Part shown: positions 8,272 to 16,609 of the stretch, one piece after another | Layout: each line of letters starts with the position of its first letter | Position numbering within the stretch: position 1 is the stretch's first letter | DNA from: Planctomycetota bacterium | Lineage (GTDB): Bacteria; Planctomycetota; UBA1135; UBA2386 | NCBI GenBank assembly: GCA_947444055.1 | Contig: CANEYR010000020.1 | Location: forward strand, 1 to 52,958 | Length of the DNA stretch: 52,958 nucleotides | Direction of reading: 5' to 3' | Program-made: the position numbers and the translations under genes | The notes under the pieces: model-generated | The model's database searches: none | What the model was told of the DNA's origin: nothing | The model's input: the letters and a program-made list of their open reading frames with translations, nothing else

Positions 8272-8297
8272 CGGCGCATTTGCCTTGGCATGCGCCG
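8272..8297. terminator. hairpin between convergent genes
   Basis: CGGCGCAT and ATGCGCCG form a perfect 8-bp stem with a 10-base loop, placed between the ends of the genes at 8237 (+) and 8340 (-). There is no T-run on either side, so it may be a weak or factor-assisted terminator, or only a chance palindrome. Confidence 0.3.
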
Positions 8298-8339
8298 CCC
8301 GACACCATCTCGTTCTCCTCAACGTGGTCGCCCCGCCGG

Positions 8340-8783
8340 TCAGTAGTCGATGTTGCCTGCGACGGCGACTACGACCGCGCCACCTCCGAGCATCTGGCCG
8401 GACAGGATCGACGAGCCGGTTGCGTTGCCAAAGCGACCGGTGCCGCCGACGTAGGTCACGGTGGCGGTGATCGCCCCGGTCTGCGTGTTCAACTCGCCAC
8501 TCAGAACTGCGTGCAGTTCGTGGCCGTTGGCCGCGGTGTAAATGGCCCAGCCACTGACGGCGAGCACGGCCGGGTTGCTGGTCGGAGCGAACGAGACGTT
8601 GCCCACCTCCGTGTAGTTGCCAAGGTGGGTCGCGTGTCCAGTTCCGACGAAGTCGTTCTGACTGACAAACTGTGCGTTACCGGTGGCGCGGTGCGGCACG
8701 GCCTGGGCCGACGCAATGCTTGAGAAGCTCATCAGTGCGGCAGCGACGAGAAGCGAAAGAAGGACGCGGGCGAGGTTGACCAT
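8340..8783 (-). CDS. secreted protein, 147 aa
   Basis: A signal peptide (VLLSLLVAAALMSFSSIASA) ends near residue 28 with an AxA-type cleavage site. The mature part has GHATHLGNYTEVG, then TAANGHELHAVLSGEL, then VTYVGGTGRFGNATGS. This order is seen in a group of small exported bacterial proteins, probably beta-barrels, in which GGTGRF.NA.G is the signature. No enzyme activity can be claimed. ATG 8783 (MVNLARVLL) gives the best signal peptide, and ATG 8792 would add three residues. It stands alone between the element-like island and a broken gene. Confidence 0.75.
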   Translation of the reverse strand: MVNLARVLLSLLVAAALMSFSSIASAQAVPHRATGNAQFVSQNDFVGTGHATHLGNYTEVGNVSFAPTSNPAVLAVSGWAIYTAANGHELHAVLSGELNTQTGAITATVTYVGGTGRFGNATGSSILSGQMLGGGAVVVAVAGNIDY

Positions 8784-8907
8784 GCATGCCAAGAGCCGGC
8801 TTCGTTGGGCGCCTTACTTCCGGATGTTGCAGATCCGCAAGTCGCATGCTTGCCGAGATCGGACATGACCGTTGGGCGCGCCCTTCGCCCTCGGATACCG
8901 TGCCCCC

Positions 8908-9235
8908 GTGGTAGACGTCGACGAGGCAGCGAGCTTGGCGATGGCCCTCCCCGACGTAACCGTCGGCGCGCTCCACGGCAACCGGGCGTGGTTCGTCGGC
9001 AAGAAGGGACAAGAAGGGATTCGTGTGGGAGCGCCCGTTCCGCAAGGCCGGCCTTGGTCGCTTAGGCGACGCGCCGGTGCCTGCCGGGCCGATCTTCGCC
9101 GTTCGCGTCGCGGACCTCACGATGCGTGCTTTGCCACCGTCAGCAGCAGACAGCTACCGCGTCCCGCGCTCGCAAGCGTCGCAGTTGATCGAGCGTCATG
9201 GGGCCGGAAGCTGCCGACGGCGTGTCTCGACGTGA
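8908..9235 (+). pseudogene. YjbR/MmcQ-like gene broken by a 10-bp duplication
   Basis: From GTG 8908 the frame reads VVDVDEAASLAMALPDVTVG and then NRAWFVGKKG, the start of the small YjbR/MmcQ (DUF419) family. After position 9009 the next family block, FVWERPFRKAGLGRLGDAPV with GPIFAVRVADL, is found in a different frame. The cause is visible: CAAGAAGGGA is present twice in tandem at 9000-9019. Removing one copy restores GKKGFVWERPF. The C-terminal part also looks degraded. It was an uncharacterised fold with a MutS-like/CyaY-like shape. Confidence 0.6.
9000..9019 (+). repeat. 10-bp tandem duplication, two copies
   Basis: CAAGAAGGGA occurs at 9000-9009 and again at 9010-9019 with no spacer. 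The extra copy adds ten bases, shifts the frame and breaks the YjbR-like gene. Replication slippage is the simplest origin. Confidence 0.9.
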
Positions 9236-9279
9236 TTGGGACACTACGCTGACCGCCGACTCTCTGAACCAATCACATC

Positions 9280-9780
9280 ATGCGAACCTTCTCGTTGCTC
9301 CTGCTCTCGGGTGCGCTCGCCGCCCAGTCCGCGGCGTTCACGCCGTTCGGCACCGCTTGCGCCTTCCAGGCCCAGACACTCGCGATCGGCAACCAGGGTC
9401 TGCCGGTGATCGGCACGTCGTTCCAGATCACTTACGCGGGTCCCAACTTCACGTTCTCGTCCGGGCAGCAGATCGCGAGGCCGTTCCTCGTGCTCGGCCT
9501 CGGCACGTCGGTGACGCCGATCCCGGCCACCTTGCTGCCGCAACAGCCTGTCGGCTGCCAGGGCTTCATCACACCGGACGTCCTGCTAGACACCCCGGTG
9601 AACCCGACCCAACCTGAGTACGAGAACTTCGTCACCATCAACGTGCCGAGCTCACCGACGCTGGCTGGCTTCCTGTTCCATGCGCAGTGGATGACGCTGA
9701 TCCAGCAGTGCGGCTTCAGCGGTTGCGGCCTCGCGGCGATCCCGACCTCGGACGCAGCGACCGTGCTGGTCGGGTTCTAG
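9280..9780 (+). CDS. secreted protein, 166 aa
   Basis: A short signal peptide (MRTFSLLLLSGALAAQSAA) is followed by FTPFGTACAFQAQTL. The body is rich in Gly, Pro and beta-branched residues, and has a Cys pair near the end (QCGFSGCG). The layout recalls the conserved tail of the beta-helix protein at 49751-51328, which has GNGCVGSAGVPSN, a predicted beta-sandwich and a strongly hydrophobic end. It may belong to the same lineage-specific family of exported proteins. No function is known. It stands alone. Confidence 0.75.
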   Translation: MRTFSLLLLSGALAAQSAAFTPFGTACAFQAQTLAIGNQGLPVIGTSFQITYAGPNFTFSSGQQIARPFLVLGLGTSVTPIPATLLPQQPVGCQGFITPDVLLDTPVNPTQPEYENFVTINVPSSPTLAGFLFHAQWMTLIQQCGFSGCGLAAIPTSDAATVLVGF

Positions 9781-9873
9781 CTAGCGATCCCGCTGACCGG
9801 CTCGATGTGCTCGCCGACGCCGCCGATCCAGAGGCGGAGCGCGACCACAGGCTGGTCGAGTTGTTGCACGGCG

Positions 9874-10101
9874 ATGGTGCGGTGTCTCCGCGACTTCCAC
9901 ACAGAATCCCTCGAGCACGACGTGAGAACGCGCATCGACGCCGGGGAGGTCACCCACGACAGCGAAGCGGAAGTCGGAACAATCGCGACCGTTGCCCTAA
10001 CCGCGTTGCAGCTCCTGCTTACACCACCGGCGCTACTCGTGGATCTCGTCACCTTGCCAGTCCAGCTGATTGTCCTGCTGCGCATCGTCCAGAATCACTG
10101 A
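9874..10101 (+). CDS. weak small ORF with hydrophobic C-terminus
   Basis: The frame gives about 75 residues that end in VALTALQLLLTPPALLVDLV and TLPVQLIVLLRIVQNH. The second half could be a membrane segment of the DLVTLPVQ type seen in small lipoproteins of this phylum, but no lipobox or clear signal peptide precedes it. There is no convincing ribosome site. It could be a gene remnant, and it fills an otherwise empty 340-base gap. Confidence 0.25.
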   Translation: MVRCLRDFHTESLEHDVRTRIDAGEVTHDSEAEVGTIATVALTALQLLLTPPALLVDLVTLPVQLIVLLRIVQNH

Positions 10102-10120
10102 GCAGGCCGAACGAGGTCAC

Positions 10121-10897
10121 TCAACACGGCCGTCGCTGCACTGCGGCCGCATCGGCGTTCGCCGCGCGCCGTTCATCGACCGCCGCGCGCAGCGAATCGA
10201 CCTCGGCCTCGCTGAGGCGGCGGCACACACCCTCCGGATGGTCACCGAGCTCGAGTGGGCCGATGCGCACGCGGTGCAGCGTCTGCACGCGCGAACAGAC
10301 CGCCATCAGCATGCGGCGGATCTGCCGGTTGCGGCCTTCGACGAGCGTGATGCGCAGCCGCGTCGAACGGTCGTCGTCGTCGATCCGTTCGACGCCCGCG
10401 GGCAGCGTCATGCGGTCGTGCAGGAGCACGCCGTTGCGCAGCTGCACCAACACCGCGTCCGGCAGCGGACCCTTGCAACGCACTTCGTAGACCTTCGGTA
10501 GCTTGCTGGCCGGATCCATCAGGCTCGCGGCGAAGTGCGTGTCGTTGGTGAACAGCAGCAACCCCGACGATTCGAGGTCGAGGCGTCCGATCGACGACAA
10601 CCACGGCATGCCCGCGGGCAGCAGGGTGTAGACGGTGTCGCGGCCGTGCTCGTCGTCGGTGGTCGTCACGTAGCCGACCGGTTTGTGCAGCGCCCAAACT
10701 TCCTTTGGCCGCGGCCGCAGCAGCGCGCCGTCGAACACGACCTGGTCGTGGGCGATGTCGACCCACGCCTGCGGGTCGCGCAGAACTCGCCCGTTCACGG
10801 TGACGCGGCCCGCCACGATCGCCGCTTGCGCCTGTGGGCGCGAACAGAGGCCGGCGCGCGACAGCAGGCGATCTAGGGACTTTCCACCGACGGGCAT
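10121..10897 (-). CDS. 16S/23S rRNA pseudouridine synthase, RsuA/RluB type
   Basis: The N-terminal S4 domain (SLDRLLSRAGLCSRPQAQAA, then GRVTVNGRVL) is followed by the synthase domain with LHKPVGYVTTTDDEHGRDTV and the catalytic Asp in SIGRLDLESSGLLLFTND. EGRNRQIRRM and RIGPLELGDHPEG close the core. It converts a uridine in rRNA to pseudouridine, probably in the large or small subunit. I choose ATG 10897 (MPVGGKSLDRLL). The frame is open to 11068, but that part is Ala/Arg-rich and outside the family. Length is 258 residues, normal for the family. Which rRNA site it modifies cannot be told. Confidence 0.92.
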   Translation of the reverse strand: MPVGGKSLDRLLSRAGLCSRPQAQAAIVAGRVTVNGRVLRDPQAWVDIAHDQVVFDGALLRPRPKEVWALHKPVGYVTTTDDEHGRDTVYTLLPAGMPWLSSIGRLDLESSGLLLFTNDTHFAASLMDPASKLPKVYEVRCKGPLPDAVLVQLRNGVLLHDRMTLPAGVERIDDDDRSTRLRITLVEGRNRQIRRMLMAVCSRVQTLHRVRIGPLELGDHPEGVCRRLSEAEVDSLRAAVDERRAANADAAAVQRRPC

Positions 10898-11074
10898 CGA
10901 CGCACGATCAGCGGCCGCGGGCGCCGCTGCAACGACCCTGCGCTGGATCCGCACGCTTGGCGCATCAGGTGTACGGCGGCGGCGGGTCAGCCATGATTCG
11001 CGGCTCGCGGCGGATCGAGCTGGACGAAGTGGCACCACCGCGGCCATGGCGCCGCTGCTCGCGGCCACGGCGAG

Positions 11075-11365
11075 TCAGGCACTAGGATGAATCCGTGCGT
11101 GTCCGCTGGTCCGTTCCTCCTGCTGCGCTGCGGCGCCAGAGATCGGCTGGCAGTCGGCCCTCGAGCACGCGATTGAGGATCGGGCCGGCGACTTCGCGGC
11201 CGGCGCGCAGATCCTGTCCGGCTTCATGACGTTGCCGCGCACGCAGATCTCGCCGTTGGCGACACGCTGCTCTATGGCATCCGCCTCGGGTCCATCCGGG
11301 TCCAGCGTTGGCTGGAGATGCGTCGGGTAACTGCCTTCGAGCAGCGACTCAGGTCGTCTCGCCAT
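11075..11365 (-). other. doubtful ORF or gene remnant, 96 aa
   Basis: The frame overlaps the end of the metallopeptidase gene by 17 bases. It reads GPEADAIEQRVANGEICVRG and NVMKPDRI before it turns into Ser/Arg/Ala-rich text. From that point another minus frame reads RAGREVAGPILNRVLEGRLP. The two together suggest a frameshifted short gene or fragment. GEICVRG resembles a motif of AMP-forming ligases, but too little is left to claim that. Confidence 0.2.
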
Positions 11366-11867
11366 AGCCTGGTGGCGGCTCCAGATCCCTGGCCGTCAGC
11401 CACATCCGGGCGTCGAACTCGAGTTGGTGGTAGGCGGGCTCCATCGATTCGCACAGCGAATAGAACTTCTTGTCGTGCTCGCGTTGCTTCAGGTGTGCGA
11501 GTTCGTGCACGACAATGATCCGCAGGAACGGCTCGGGAGCCTGCTTGAACAGGCTGGCGACGCGGATCTCTCGCTTGGTCTTCAGCTTCTTGCCCTGCAT
11601 CCGCAACGCGGTGGTGTGGGTGCCCAGCGCGTGTTGCACGACGTGCAGCTTGTTGTCGTAGACCACCTTGGCCAACGGCTCGGCGTTGCGCAGACACTGG
11701 TTCTTGAGTGTCACGACGTACTCGTAGAGGGCGCGGTCGGTGCGCACGTCATGGCCTTGCGGGTAGCGCTTCGCCAGATTCTCGTGCAAGCGACCTTCGT
11801 CGACGAGTTGCTGCACCTTGGCGAGCAGCTCGGGTGGGTAGCCGGACAGATACTTCAAGGTTGGCAT
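11349..11867 (-). CDS. YgjP-type zinc metallopeptidase (M48-like)
   Basis: The product is 172 residues. The zinc motif HELAHLKQREHDKKFY gives HExxH plus a downstream His in the EH..FY pattern. Before it lies LKTKREIRVASLFKQAPEPF, a block typical of the YgjP/WLM-like (DUF45) metallopeptidases. The N-terminus, MPTLKYLSGYPPELLAKVQQ, also fits this family from its first residues and fixes the start. It is probably a cytoplasmic Zn-dependent protease. Substrates are unknown. The length is normal for the short form. Confidence 0.88.
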   Translation of the reverse strand: MPTLKYLSGYPPELLAKVQQLVDEGRLHENLAKRYPQGHDVRTDRALYEYVVTLKNQCLRNAEPLAKVVYDNKLHVVQHALGTHTTALRMQGKKLKTKREIRVASLFKQAPEPFLRIIVVHELAHLKQREHDKKFYSLCESMEPAYHQLEFDARMWLTARDLEPPPGYGETT

Positions 11868-11987
11868 GCAGCAGGAAGGGCAAGCGCGAGTCGACGCGCG
11901 TGGTGTGATGCGGATGGATCGATGGCGCCGCGGTATGAGGCCACGAGCGAGTTGGCGTTCGGCGCGGCGGACTGATCACCGCCCTGC

Positions 11988-13265
11988 CTACTTGGCGAAC
12001 AGATAGGACAACGCCCATGTGACGGGTTTGCCGAGCACCGGCTGGAACCGCTCGATCCAGTGGAATCGACGCCCCGGCGCGAAGAAGCGCGCGAGCGGCG
12101 CTGCCTGACCCGCGACGAGCGCCGCCGCGCACTGGCCCGCGAGTACGCTCCATGGCAGACCAGCGCCGCACATCGCGAGATAGTGCGAAGGCTCGTCGGG
12201 GCTTCGGCCCGCGATCGGCAACACATCCTTGCTCATGCCAATGAGGCCCTGCCAGGCGTGGGTAAAGCGCACGTCACGCAGTCCAGCGAAGCGGGCCCGC
12301 GCGTAGCGTTCGAGCTTGGCGAACGACTTGCTGTGCGGATGCTCGGCGGCGAAGGTCTCGATCAGTCGACCGCCACCGACGAGCAGACGCCCCTCGCGCG
12401 TGCGGCGAAAGTACTGATAGACGAGATCCGAGTCCCAGACGAGTAGCGGCGCCTCGGGGAAGATCTCGCGCCAAGTCGCTGCTCCGAGCGGTTCGGTCAA
12501 GGTCAGGAACGCCTGCGCGTGGAAGTTGTCCTTCGTGGCGATGCCGAGTGCCGGCGCGAAGCGATCCAGGCACACGACCACCACGCCGGCGCGCACCACG
12601 GCGTCGGGCGTGTGCACCTCGTTGCGCTCGATCGCGACCGCGGGTGAGCGCTCGAAGCAGCGCACGCCGCGCGAGCTCACGGCCCGCCGGAGACCTCGTG
12701 CGTAGGCGAGAGCATTCATGCCGAACGTGCCCGGCGAGCGCACGCCGGCAGCAAAGCCCGAGCCGCCGAGCACGTCGCCAACCTCGTCGCCCTGGTAGAG
12801 GCGCGACGCGAACCCGAGCCGTGCGTGCGCCTCGTGCTCGCGCTGGATCGCCGCACTCTTCCGCCTCGACCGCGCCACCCAGAAGCTGTCGGCAGGCACC
12901 AGATCGCAGGGCAACTGCCAGGCGTCGACGTCGGCGCGCATGGCAGCACAGGCAGCCTGAGCTGCCCGCCACAGCAACGCGGCATCGGCGTCGCCAAATT
13001 TGGTGACCAAGCTGCTTAGCTCAAGCTCGCTGTCGGGCGTGATGAAGCCGGAGCTCTTGCCAGTCGCCCCCGATCCGCAGAGGTCGGCCTCGAGCAGGAC
13101 AACGTCCCGGCCGAGCTCACTGAGCCGACGTGCGGCCGAAAGACCGGCGATGCCGCCGCCGACGACCACGACATCGGCAGTGATGCGCCCGCTCGCGGCC
13201 GCCAACGGCTCGTTGTCTACCTGCTCAAGCCAGTAGTTGCCCTGGCGGTCATGGACCGACACCAT
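11988..13265 (-). CDS. FAD-dependent amine/amino-acid oxidoreductase (DAO family)
   Basis: The product is 425 residues. The dinucleotide fold DVVVVGGGIAGLSAARRLSE lies at about 30-49 and ends in LLEADLCGSGATGKSSG, the flavin-binding start of the DAO family. The N-terminal NYWLEQV and the GSGATGKSSGF motif are closest to gamma-glutamylputrescine oxidase-like enzymes (PuuB-like). SKDVLPIAGRSPD followed by MCGAGLPWSVLAGQCAA is the C-terminal FAD site. It should oxidise a C-N bond of an amine or amino acid with FAD and release H2O2. The substrate cannot be told. No transporter or dehydrogenase partner is adjacent. Confidence 0.87.
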   Translation of the reverse strand: MVSVHDRQGNYWLEQVDNEPLAAASGRITADVVVVGGGIAGLSAARRLSELGRDVVLLEADLCGSGATGKSSGFITPDSELELSSLVTKFGDADAALLWRAAQAACAAMRADVDAWQLPCDLVPADSFWVARSRRKSAAIQREHEAHARLGFASRLYQGDEVGDVLGGSGFAAGVRSPGTFGMNALAYARGLRRAVSSRGVRCFERSPAVAIERNEVHTPDAVVRAGVVVVCLDRFAPALGIATKDNFHAQAFLTLTEPLGAATWREIFPEAPLLVWDSDLVYQYFRRTREGRLLVGGGRLIETFAAEHPHSKSFAKLERYARARFAGLRDVRFTHAWQGLIGMSKDVLPIAGRSPDEPSHYLAMCGAGLPWSVLAGQCAAALVAGQAAPLARFFAPGRRFHWIERFQPVLGKPVTWALSYLFAK

Positions 13266-13354
13266 CTCGGGAGCGTATCTGCCCCAGACACAGACCGGTG
13301 CCGCAGCCTCGCGGGCGAACGGCTGGGCGCGCCCGATGCGGCGGCCGGAATGGG

Positions 13355-14218
13355 TCAGCTCATGCCGCCAGCCTGGTTGACCTTCTGGTCAGGGCGGTGG
13401 AAGTCCGACTTCGGCGCGGCGCTGTCGGCCCAATACCCGCTTCGCCCGTAGTGCTTGTAGAGGTTCGTTTCGAGCGACCGGTTCATCTCTGCCGTCGAAC
13501 GGAACGCCGGTGCAGCCTTCACCGCTTCGCGGGTCAGGTCGACGGTAACGGTCTGGTTCGCCCAGTTCACGCCCTTGATCCACTGCGGGGCGATCAGCAC
13601 CTTGTGCCCCACCCACCAGTTGCTGGTGTTGACGACCAGGTAGCGGATGGCCCAGGTGTCCTGGTCGACGAGCAGGCTGTCGACATGCCCGATTTCACCG
13701 TCGCTGGCCTGGATGTGATAGCCCCCGACTGCCTCGCAGCTGCGCAGGTGCGGGTCGTCGTTGCGGTGACGCACTCGCTCTGCCTTCGCATACGCGGCTT
13801 CCGCGGCCTTGCGCGCAACGTGGTCCGCTCCGTCACCGGCGTAGCCAGGCAACATTGCGTACGGGGAAATGCCGCTGCCCCAGATCCCGACACCGCCCCA
13901 GTAGTAGGGGTAGCCATAGTGATCGAGGTACTGCATCTGGTTCTGCAGGGACACCGGCTTGTCGGTGTCGATGTCGGGACTCCTCTTGACCGCGTCCTTG
14001 CTGATCGCGACGGGGAGAACCCGTTCCGCCCAGTTGGGCGTCTTGATGGAGATGGGCGTGATCAGCACCTTCCGGCTGGAAAGCCACGACCCGGTCTCGA
14101 CCACTAGGTAGCGGACCACCCAGGCATCGTCATCGAAGTAGAAGTCCTTGACTTGACCGATGTCGCCGTCCGTGGCGCGGATGGAGTACTCCTCCAGATC
14201 ATTCAGGCTGCGTAGCAT
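13355..14218 (-). CDS. double PRC-barrel protein, 287 aa
   Basis: Two PRC-barrel domains are present. The first (residues about 5-60) has YSIRATDGDIGQVKDFYFDD and WVVRYLVVETGSWLSSRKVL. The second (about 150-205) has YHIQASDGEIGHVDSLLVDQ and WAIRYLVVNTSNWWVGHKVL. In each, the pattern xDGxIGxVxxxxxDxxxWxxRYLVVxTxxWxxxxKVLI is clear. PRC barrels bind other proteins or RNA, and this two-domain form is common in environmental bacteria, often with stress genes. ATG 14218 is supported by GAAAGGA upstream. The frame beyond it to 14425 has no domain. Confidence 0.88.
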   Translation of the reverse strand: MLRSLNDLEEYSIRATDGDIGQVKDFYFDDDAWVVRYLVVETGSWLSSRKVLITPISIKTPNWAERVLPVAISKDAVKRSPDIDTDKPVSLQNQMQYLDHYGYPYYWGGVGIWGSGISPYAMLPGYAGDGADHVARKAAEAAYAKAERVRHRNDDPHLRSCEAVGGYHIQASDGEIGHVDSLLVDQDTWAIRYLVVNTSNWWVGHKVLIAPQWIKGVNWANQTVTVDLTREAVKAAPAFRSTAEMNRSLETNLYKHYGRSGYWADSAAPKSDFHRPDQKVNQAGGMS

Positions 14219-14607
14219 GTGCGTTCCTTTCAATGAAGGGGCCGGTCGTGACTGGCAAGACGCTGGAAGCGGGTGCCGTAGCGACGGAGCGAACGAGTCG
14301 CTTGCACGCAACGAGCAACGAGCATGCCGTCGCACCGGGATGACACCCCCAGTCGTGCTCTTCGCGCCGCGGATCGTGAACCTCGTCGTCACGACCTGAC
14401 AGTGATCCGATGCCTCTGCGCCCATTTCTACAATACGAGCGCGATGGTCCGGTGTCGGTGGACCCCGACGTACCGCGGGGAGAGCGTGCCGCGGCTCGTG
14501 TCGGCCCGGTCGTGCGGACGAGGATCGAGTCGCCGAGGCAATTGCCGCACGGATCGACGAAGGCGACGAGAGTCACAATGGCGCGAGCCTCACCCCTTCC
14601 AAGCGAG
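14219..14607. other. 389-base gap with no supported gene
   Basis: Reading frames here are open only because of the base composition, and the peptides are Ser/Arg-rich with no motif. The stretch should contain the promoter and leader of the PRC-barrel gene. I see no clear hexamers or terminator. Confidence 0.5.
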
Positions 14608-14712
14608 TTAGAGCAACCAGTAGATGAGTGCGAAGACGAGGATGAAACCGATAACACTGCCGGTCAGCATTTTTGCGCCAACGCCGGCAACGACTGCTTT
14701 GCCAATCACCAT
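14608..14712 (-). CDS. small membrane protein, 34 aa
   Basis: ATG at 14712 opens MVIGKAVVAGVGAKMLTGS followed by VIGFILVFALIYWLL and TAA at 14608-14610. One membrane helix with a basic N-terminal half is expected. It resembles the many tiny bacterial membrane proteins with a single span. No family is recognised and no strong ribosome site is seen, so it is a candidate only. It fills the gap between the PRC-barrel gene and the SGNH gene. Confidence 0.4.
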   Translation of the reverse strand: MVIGKAVVAGVGAKMLTGSVIGFILVFALIYWLL

Positions 14713-14755
14713 GCGTTGCAGGTAGCAAGATCCAGGCCATGGGCATCGAGCCCGC

Positions 14756-15835
14756 TCACTCGCGCAGCACGGCGGCGATCTGCTGCGCCACCCACGCGTT
14801 GCCCGCTGCCTTCATGTGGCCAGCGAAGTACCGCTGCTTCAGGCTCGGGTCTTGCGTCGCCAATTGAACAAACCGCGATTGCAGATCGAGGCGCTGCACA
14901 CCTAGCTGCTCGGCACGGGCCAAGAACGTCGCCCCATCCGCAACGGCCCACGGGGCCGGCTCGGCAATGTCCTGCAACACCAGCAACAGTCGAATGCCCC
15001 GGCCACGGACGTTCGCCGCCAACCGCGCCAGCAACTTCACGCCGATCTCGACGCCGACGCCGCGCGCATGCACGTAGACCTCACGCGGGTCGCCCACCCA
15101 CCAGGTCGGCACCGCGTTCCAAAAGACGAGGTCGCACAGCGCGCTGTAACCGAGCAGTTTGCGCACGTATTGGTGATCCAGCGCCGACCGATCACTGTCG
15201 GGCACCGGCACGTTCTTCAACACCAGCGCCCCGTCCACCAAGTCAAACCACGGCACCTCGGTGAACCGCTTGCTCATCTCGCAGCGCTTCAAATCGTCAG
15301 GGATGAAGCTGAGGACGAGCGTGTCGACGGGCAGCCGTTCCAACAACTGCTCCGCGCGCAGCACCGTCTGCGCAAAGCTGTAGCCAAAGACCCCGCCGTT
15401 CCACACCGGCTTCTGCAGCGCCTGCTCGAGCTGCGCTGGCCAGGTCTGCGCGTCCGCGACTTGGTCGCCGAACGTGAACGAGTCGCCGACCGCGAGCACC
15501 CCGCGTTGGCCCGCGGGCCGCGCCGAGCCGTTCGTGCGCAGGCCCGTGTTGTCGATCGTCACCATCGCCGCCCACCGATTGTCAGCACTCGCAAAGCCGG
15601 GCCGGGGCACATAGCCGAGCTGCGGATCGTGGGCCGCTGGATAGCCGCGACGAATCAGATCGATGCGCTGGTCGCGAAAGCTGCCGGTCATGAACGGGGA
15701 ATGCGAGTTGCGCTGGCGAAACGAGCGCGCGAACCCTTCACCGAGAGTGAACAGCAGTGCGAGCGGCAGCAACGCGAACAGCAGCTTGCGGCGCCGACTT
15801 AGTCGCGGGCGCGCAGATGCTGGTGTGTTGCTCAT
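14756..15835 (-). CDS. membrane-anchored SGNH/GDSL hydrolase-like protein
   Basis: The product is 359 residues. A single N-terminal membrane segment (KLLFALLPLALLFTLGEGFA) sits at about 16-35. GDSFTFGDQV (residues 117 on) is the catalytic-Ser block I. SFIPDDLKRCE follows, and near the end GHMKAAGNAWVAQQIAAVL carries the block V His. This type of SGNH protein removes or adds acyl groups on cell-surface carbohydrates. The exact substrate is unknown. It is probably anchored with the active domain outside the cytoplasm. The start overlaps the smpB stop (TGATG), so it is coupled to smpB. Confidence 0.8.
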   Translation of the reverse strand: MSNTPASARPRLSRRRKLLFALLPLALLFTLGEGFARSFRQRNSHSPFMTGSFRDQRIDLIRRGYPAAHDPQLGYVPRPGFASADNRWAAMVTIDNTGLRTNGSARPAGQRGVLAVGDSFTFGDQVADAQTWPAQLEQALQKPVWNGGVFGYSFAQTVLRAEQLLERLPVDTLVLSFIPDDLKRCEMSKRFTEVPWFDLVDGALVLKNVPVPDSDRSALDHQYVRKLLGYSALCDLVFWNAVPTWWVGDPREVYVHARGVGVEIGVKLLARLAANVRGRGIRLLLVLQDIAEPAPWAVADGATFLARAEQLGVQRLDLQSRFVQLATQDPSLKQRYFAGHMKAAGNAWVAQQIAAVLRE

Positions 15836-16305
15836 CACGCCTGCCGAATCTCCCGCTTCATTTCCTTGTCCTTCAAGTGCTGCCGTTTGTCGTGCAGCTT
15901 GCGGCCCTTGCCGACCCCGAGCGTGATCTTGGCAAAGCCGCGGGCCCCGAAGTAGATGCGCAGCGGCACGATGGTCAGCCCTTTGATCTGCGCCTTCGCC
16001 TTCAGCTTGCGCAGTTCCCGCGCGTGCATGAGCAGTTTGCGTTTGCGCTTGGGTTCGTGGTTCTGCAGGTTGCCGTGGCTGTAGACGGGAATGGTGGCGC
16101 CGAGCAGCCACAGCTCCTCGCCGTCGAAGCGCGCATAGGACTCATCCAGGCTCAGTTGGCCGCTGCGCAGCACCTTGACCTCGGTGCCGAGCAGCACGAG
16201 CCCCGCCTCGTAGTGCTCAAGGATCTCGAAGTGGAAGCGGGCCTTCTTGTTGTCGCCGACCAGCTTGTCGGTGGCATGAGGTTTCTTGTCGCCCTGCTTC
16301 TGCAT
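15835..16305 (-). CDS. smpB: SsrA-binding protein SmpB
   Basis: The product is 156 residues. Family blocks are present in order: DNKKARFHFEILEHYEAGLV, LLGTEVKVLRSGQLSLDESY, HGNLQNHEPKRKRKLLMHAREL and GKGRKLHDKRQHLKDKEMKR. It binds tmRNA and delivers it to stalled ribosomes for trans-translation. ATG 16305 (MQKQGDKK) is chosen, and the extra 17 residues upstream are outside the family. The tail is basic, as needed for decoding-centre binding. tRNA-Leu lies upstream in the opposite direction. No tmRNA gene is visible in the window. Confidence 0.96.
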   Translation of the reverse strand: MQKQGDKKPHATDKLVGDNKKARFHFEILEHYEAGLVLLGTEVKVLRSGQLSLDESYARFDGEELWLLGATIPVYSHGNLQNHEPKRKRKLLMHARELRKLKAKAQIKGLTIVPLRIYFGARGFAKITLGVGKGRKLHDKRQHLKDKEMKREIRQA

Positions 16306-16384
16306 CGGTGTGCTGTGGCTACGGCATCCAGCGGACGGGTGCAAGCGCGGGCTCACGGTCGCAAGGAAAGCGTGAAGCTGCTGC

Positions 16385-16412
16385 TTGCATCAGCAAACCG
16401 GCTCGCTACCTT
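16385..16412 (+). promoter_or_regulatory. candidate promoter for tRNA-Leu
   Basis: TTGCAT (16385-16390) and TACCTT (16407-16412) are separated by 16 bases. Transcription would start near 16419, about 11 bases before the mature tRNA. This is a sigma70-like match by eye only. Confidence 0.4.
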
Positions 16413-16429
16413 CGTCGTCCCCACTTGTT

Positions 16430-16518
16430 GCCCAGGTGGCGGAATTGGCAGACGCACTAGGTTCAGGTCCTAGCGGGAGTAACATCCCTTGGAGGTTCAA
16501 GTCCTCTCCTGGGCACCA
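16430..16518 (+). tRNA. tRNA-Leu (CAG)
   Basis: The acceptor GCCCAGG pairs with CCTGGGC. The anticodon arm CTAGG-TTCAGGT-CCTAG gives anticodon CAG, which reads CUG. A long variable arm (CGGGAGTAACATCCCT region) marks a class II tRNA. The T arm contains GGTTCAAGTCC. Discriminator A and an encoded CCA end it at 16518. CUG is a frequent leucine codon in this GC-rich window. Confidence 0.97.
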
Positions 16519-16550
16519 TTTCTTGGCGGCGGCGTGAGTCAGGTGACCGC

Positions 16551-16604
16551 CGCTCGCCAATGGACGGCGCGGCTGGCGAATTGACGCGCGGCTGGCGAAT
16601 AGAC
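16551..16604 (+). repeat. 19-bp tandem repeat, two exact and one degenerate copy
   Basis: GCGCGGCTGGCGAAT occurs at 16567-16581 and 16586-16600, with a period of 19 bases. A worse copy (GCTCGCCAATGGACG) precedes them. The repeat lies between tRNA-Leu and dusB, just upstream of the dusB ATG. Confidence 0.75.
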
Positions 16605-16609
16605 CGCGC

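Noticed and set aside
11075..11365. AMP-forming ligase fragment from GEICVRG
   Set aside because: One short motif alone. The adenylation core is not present.
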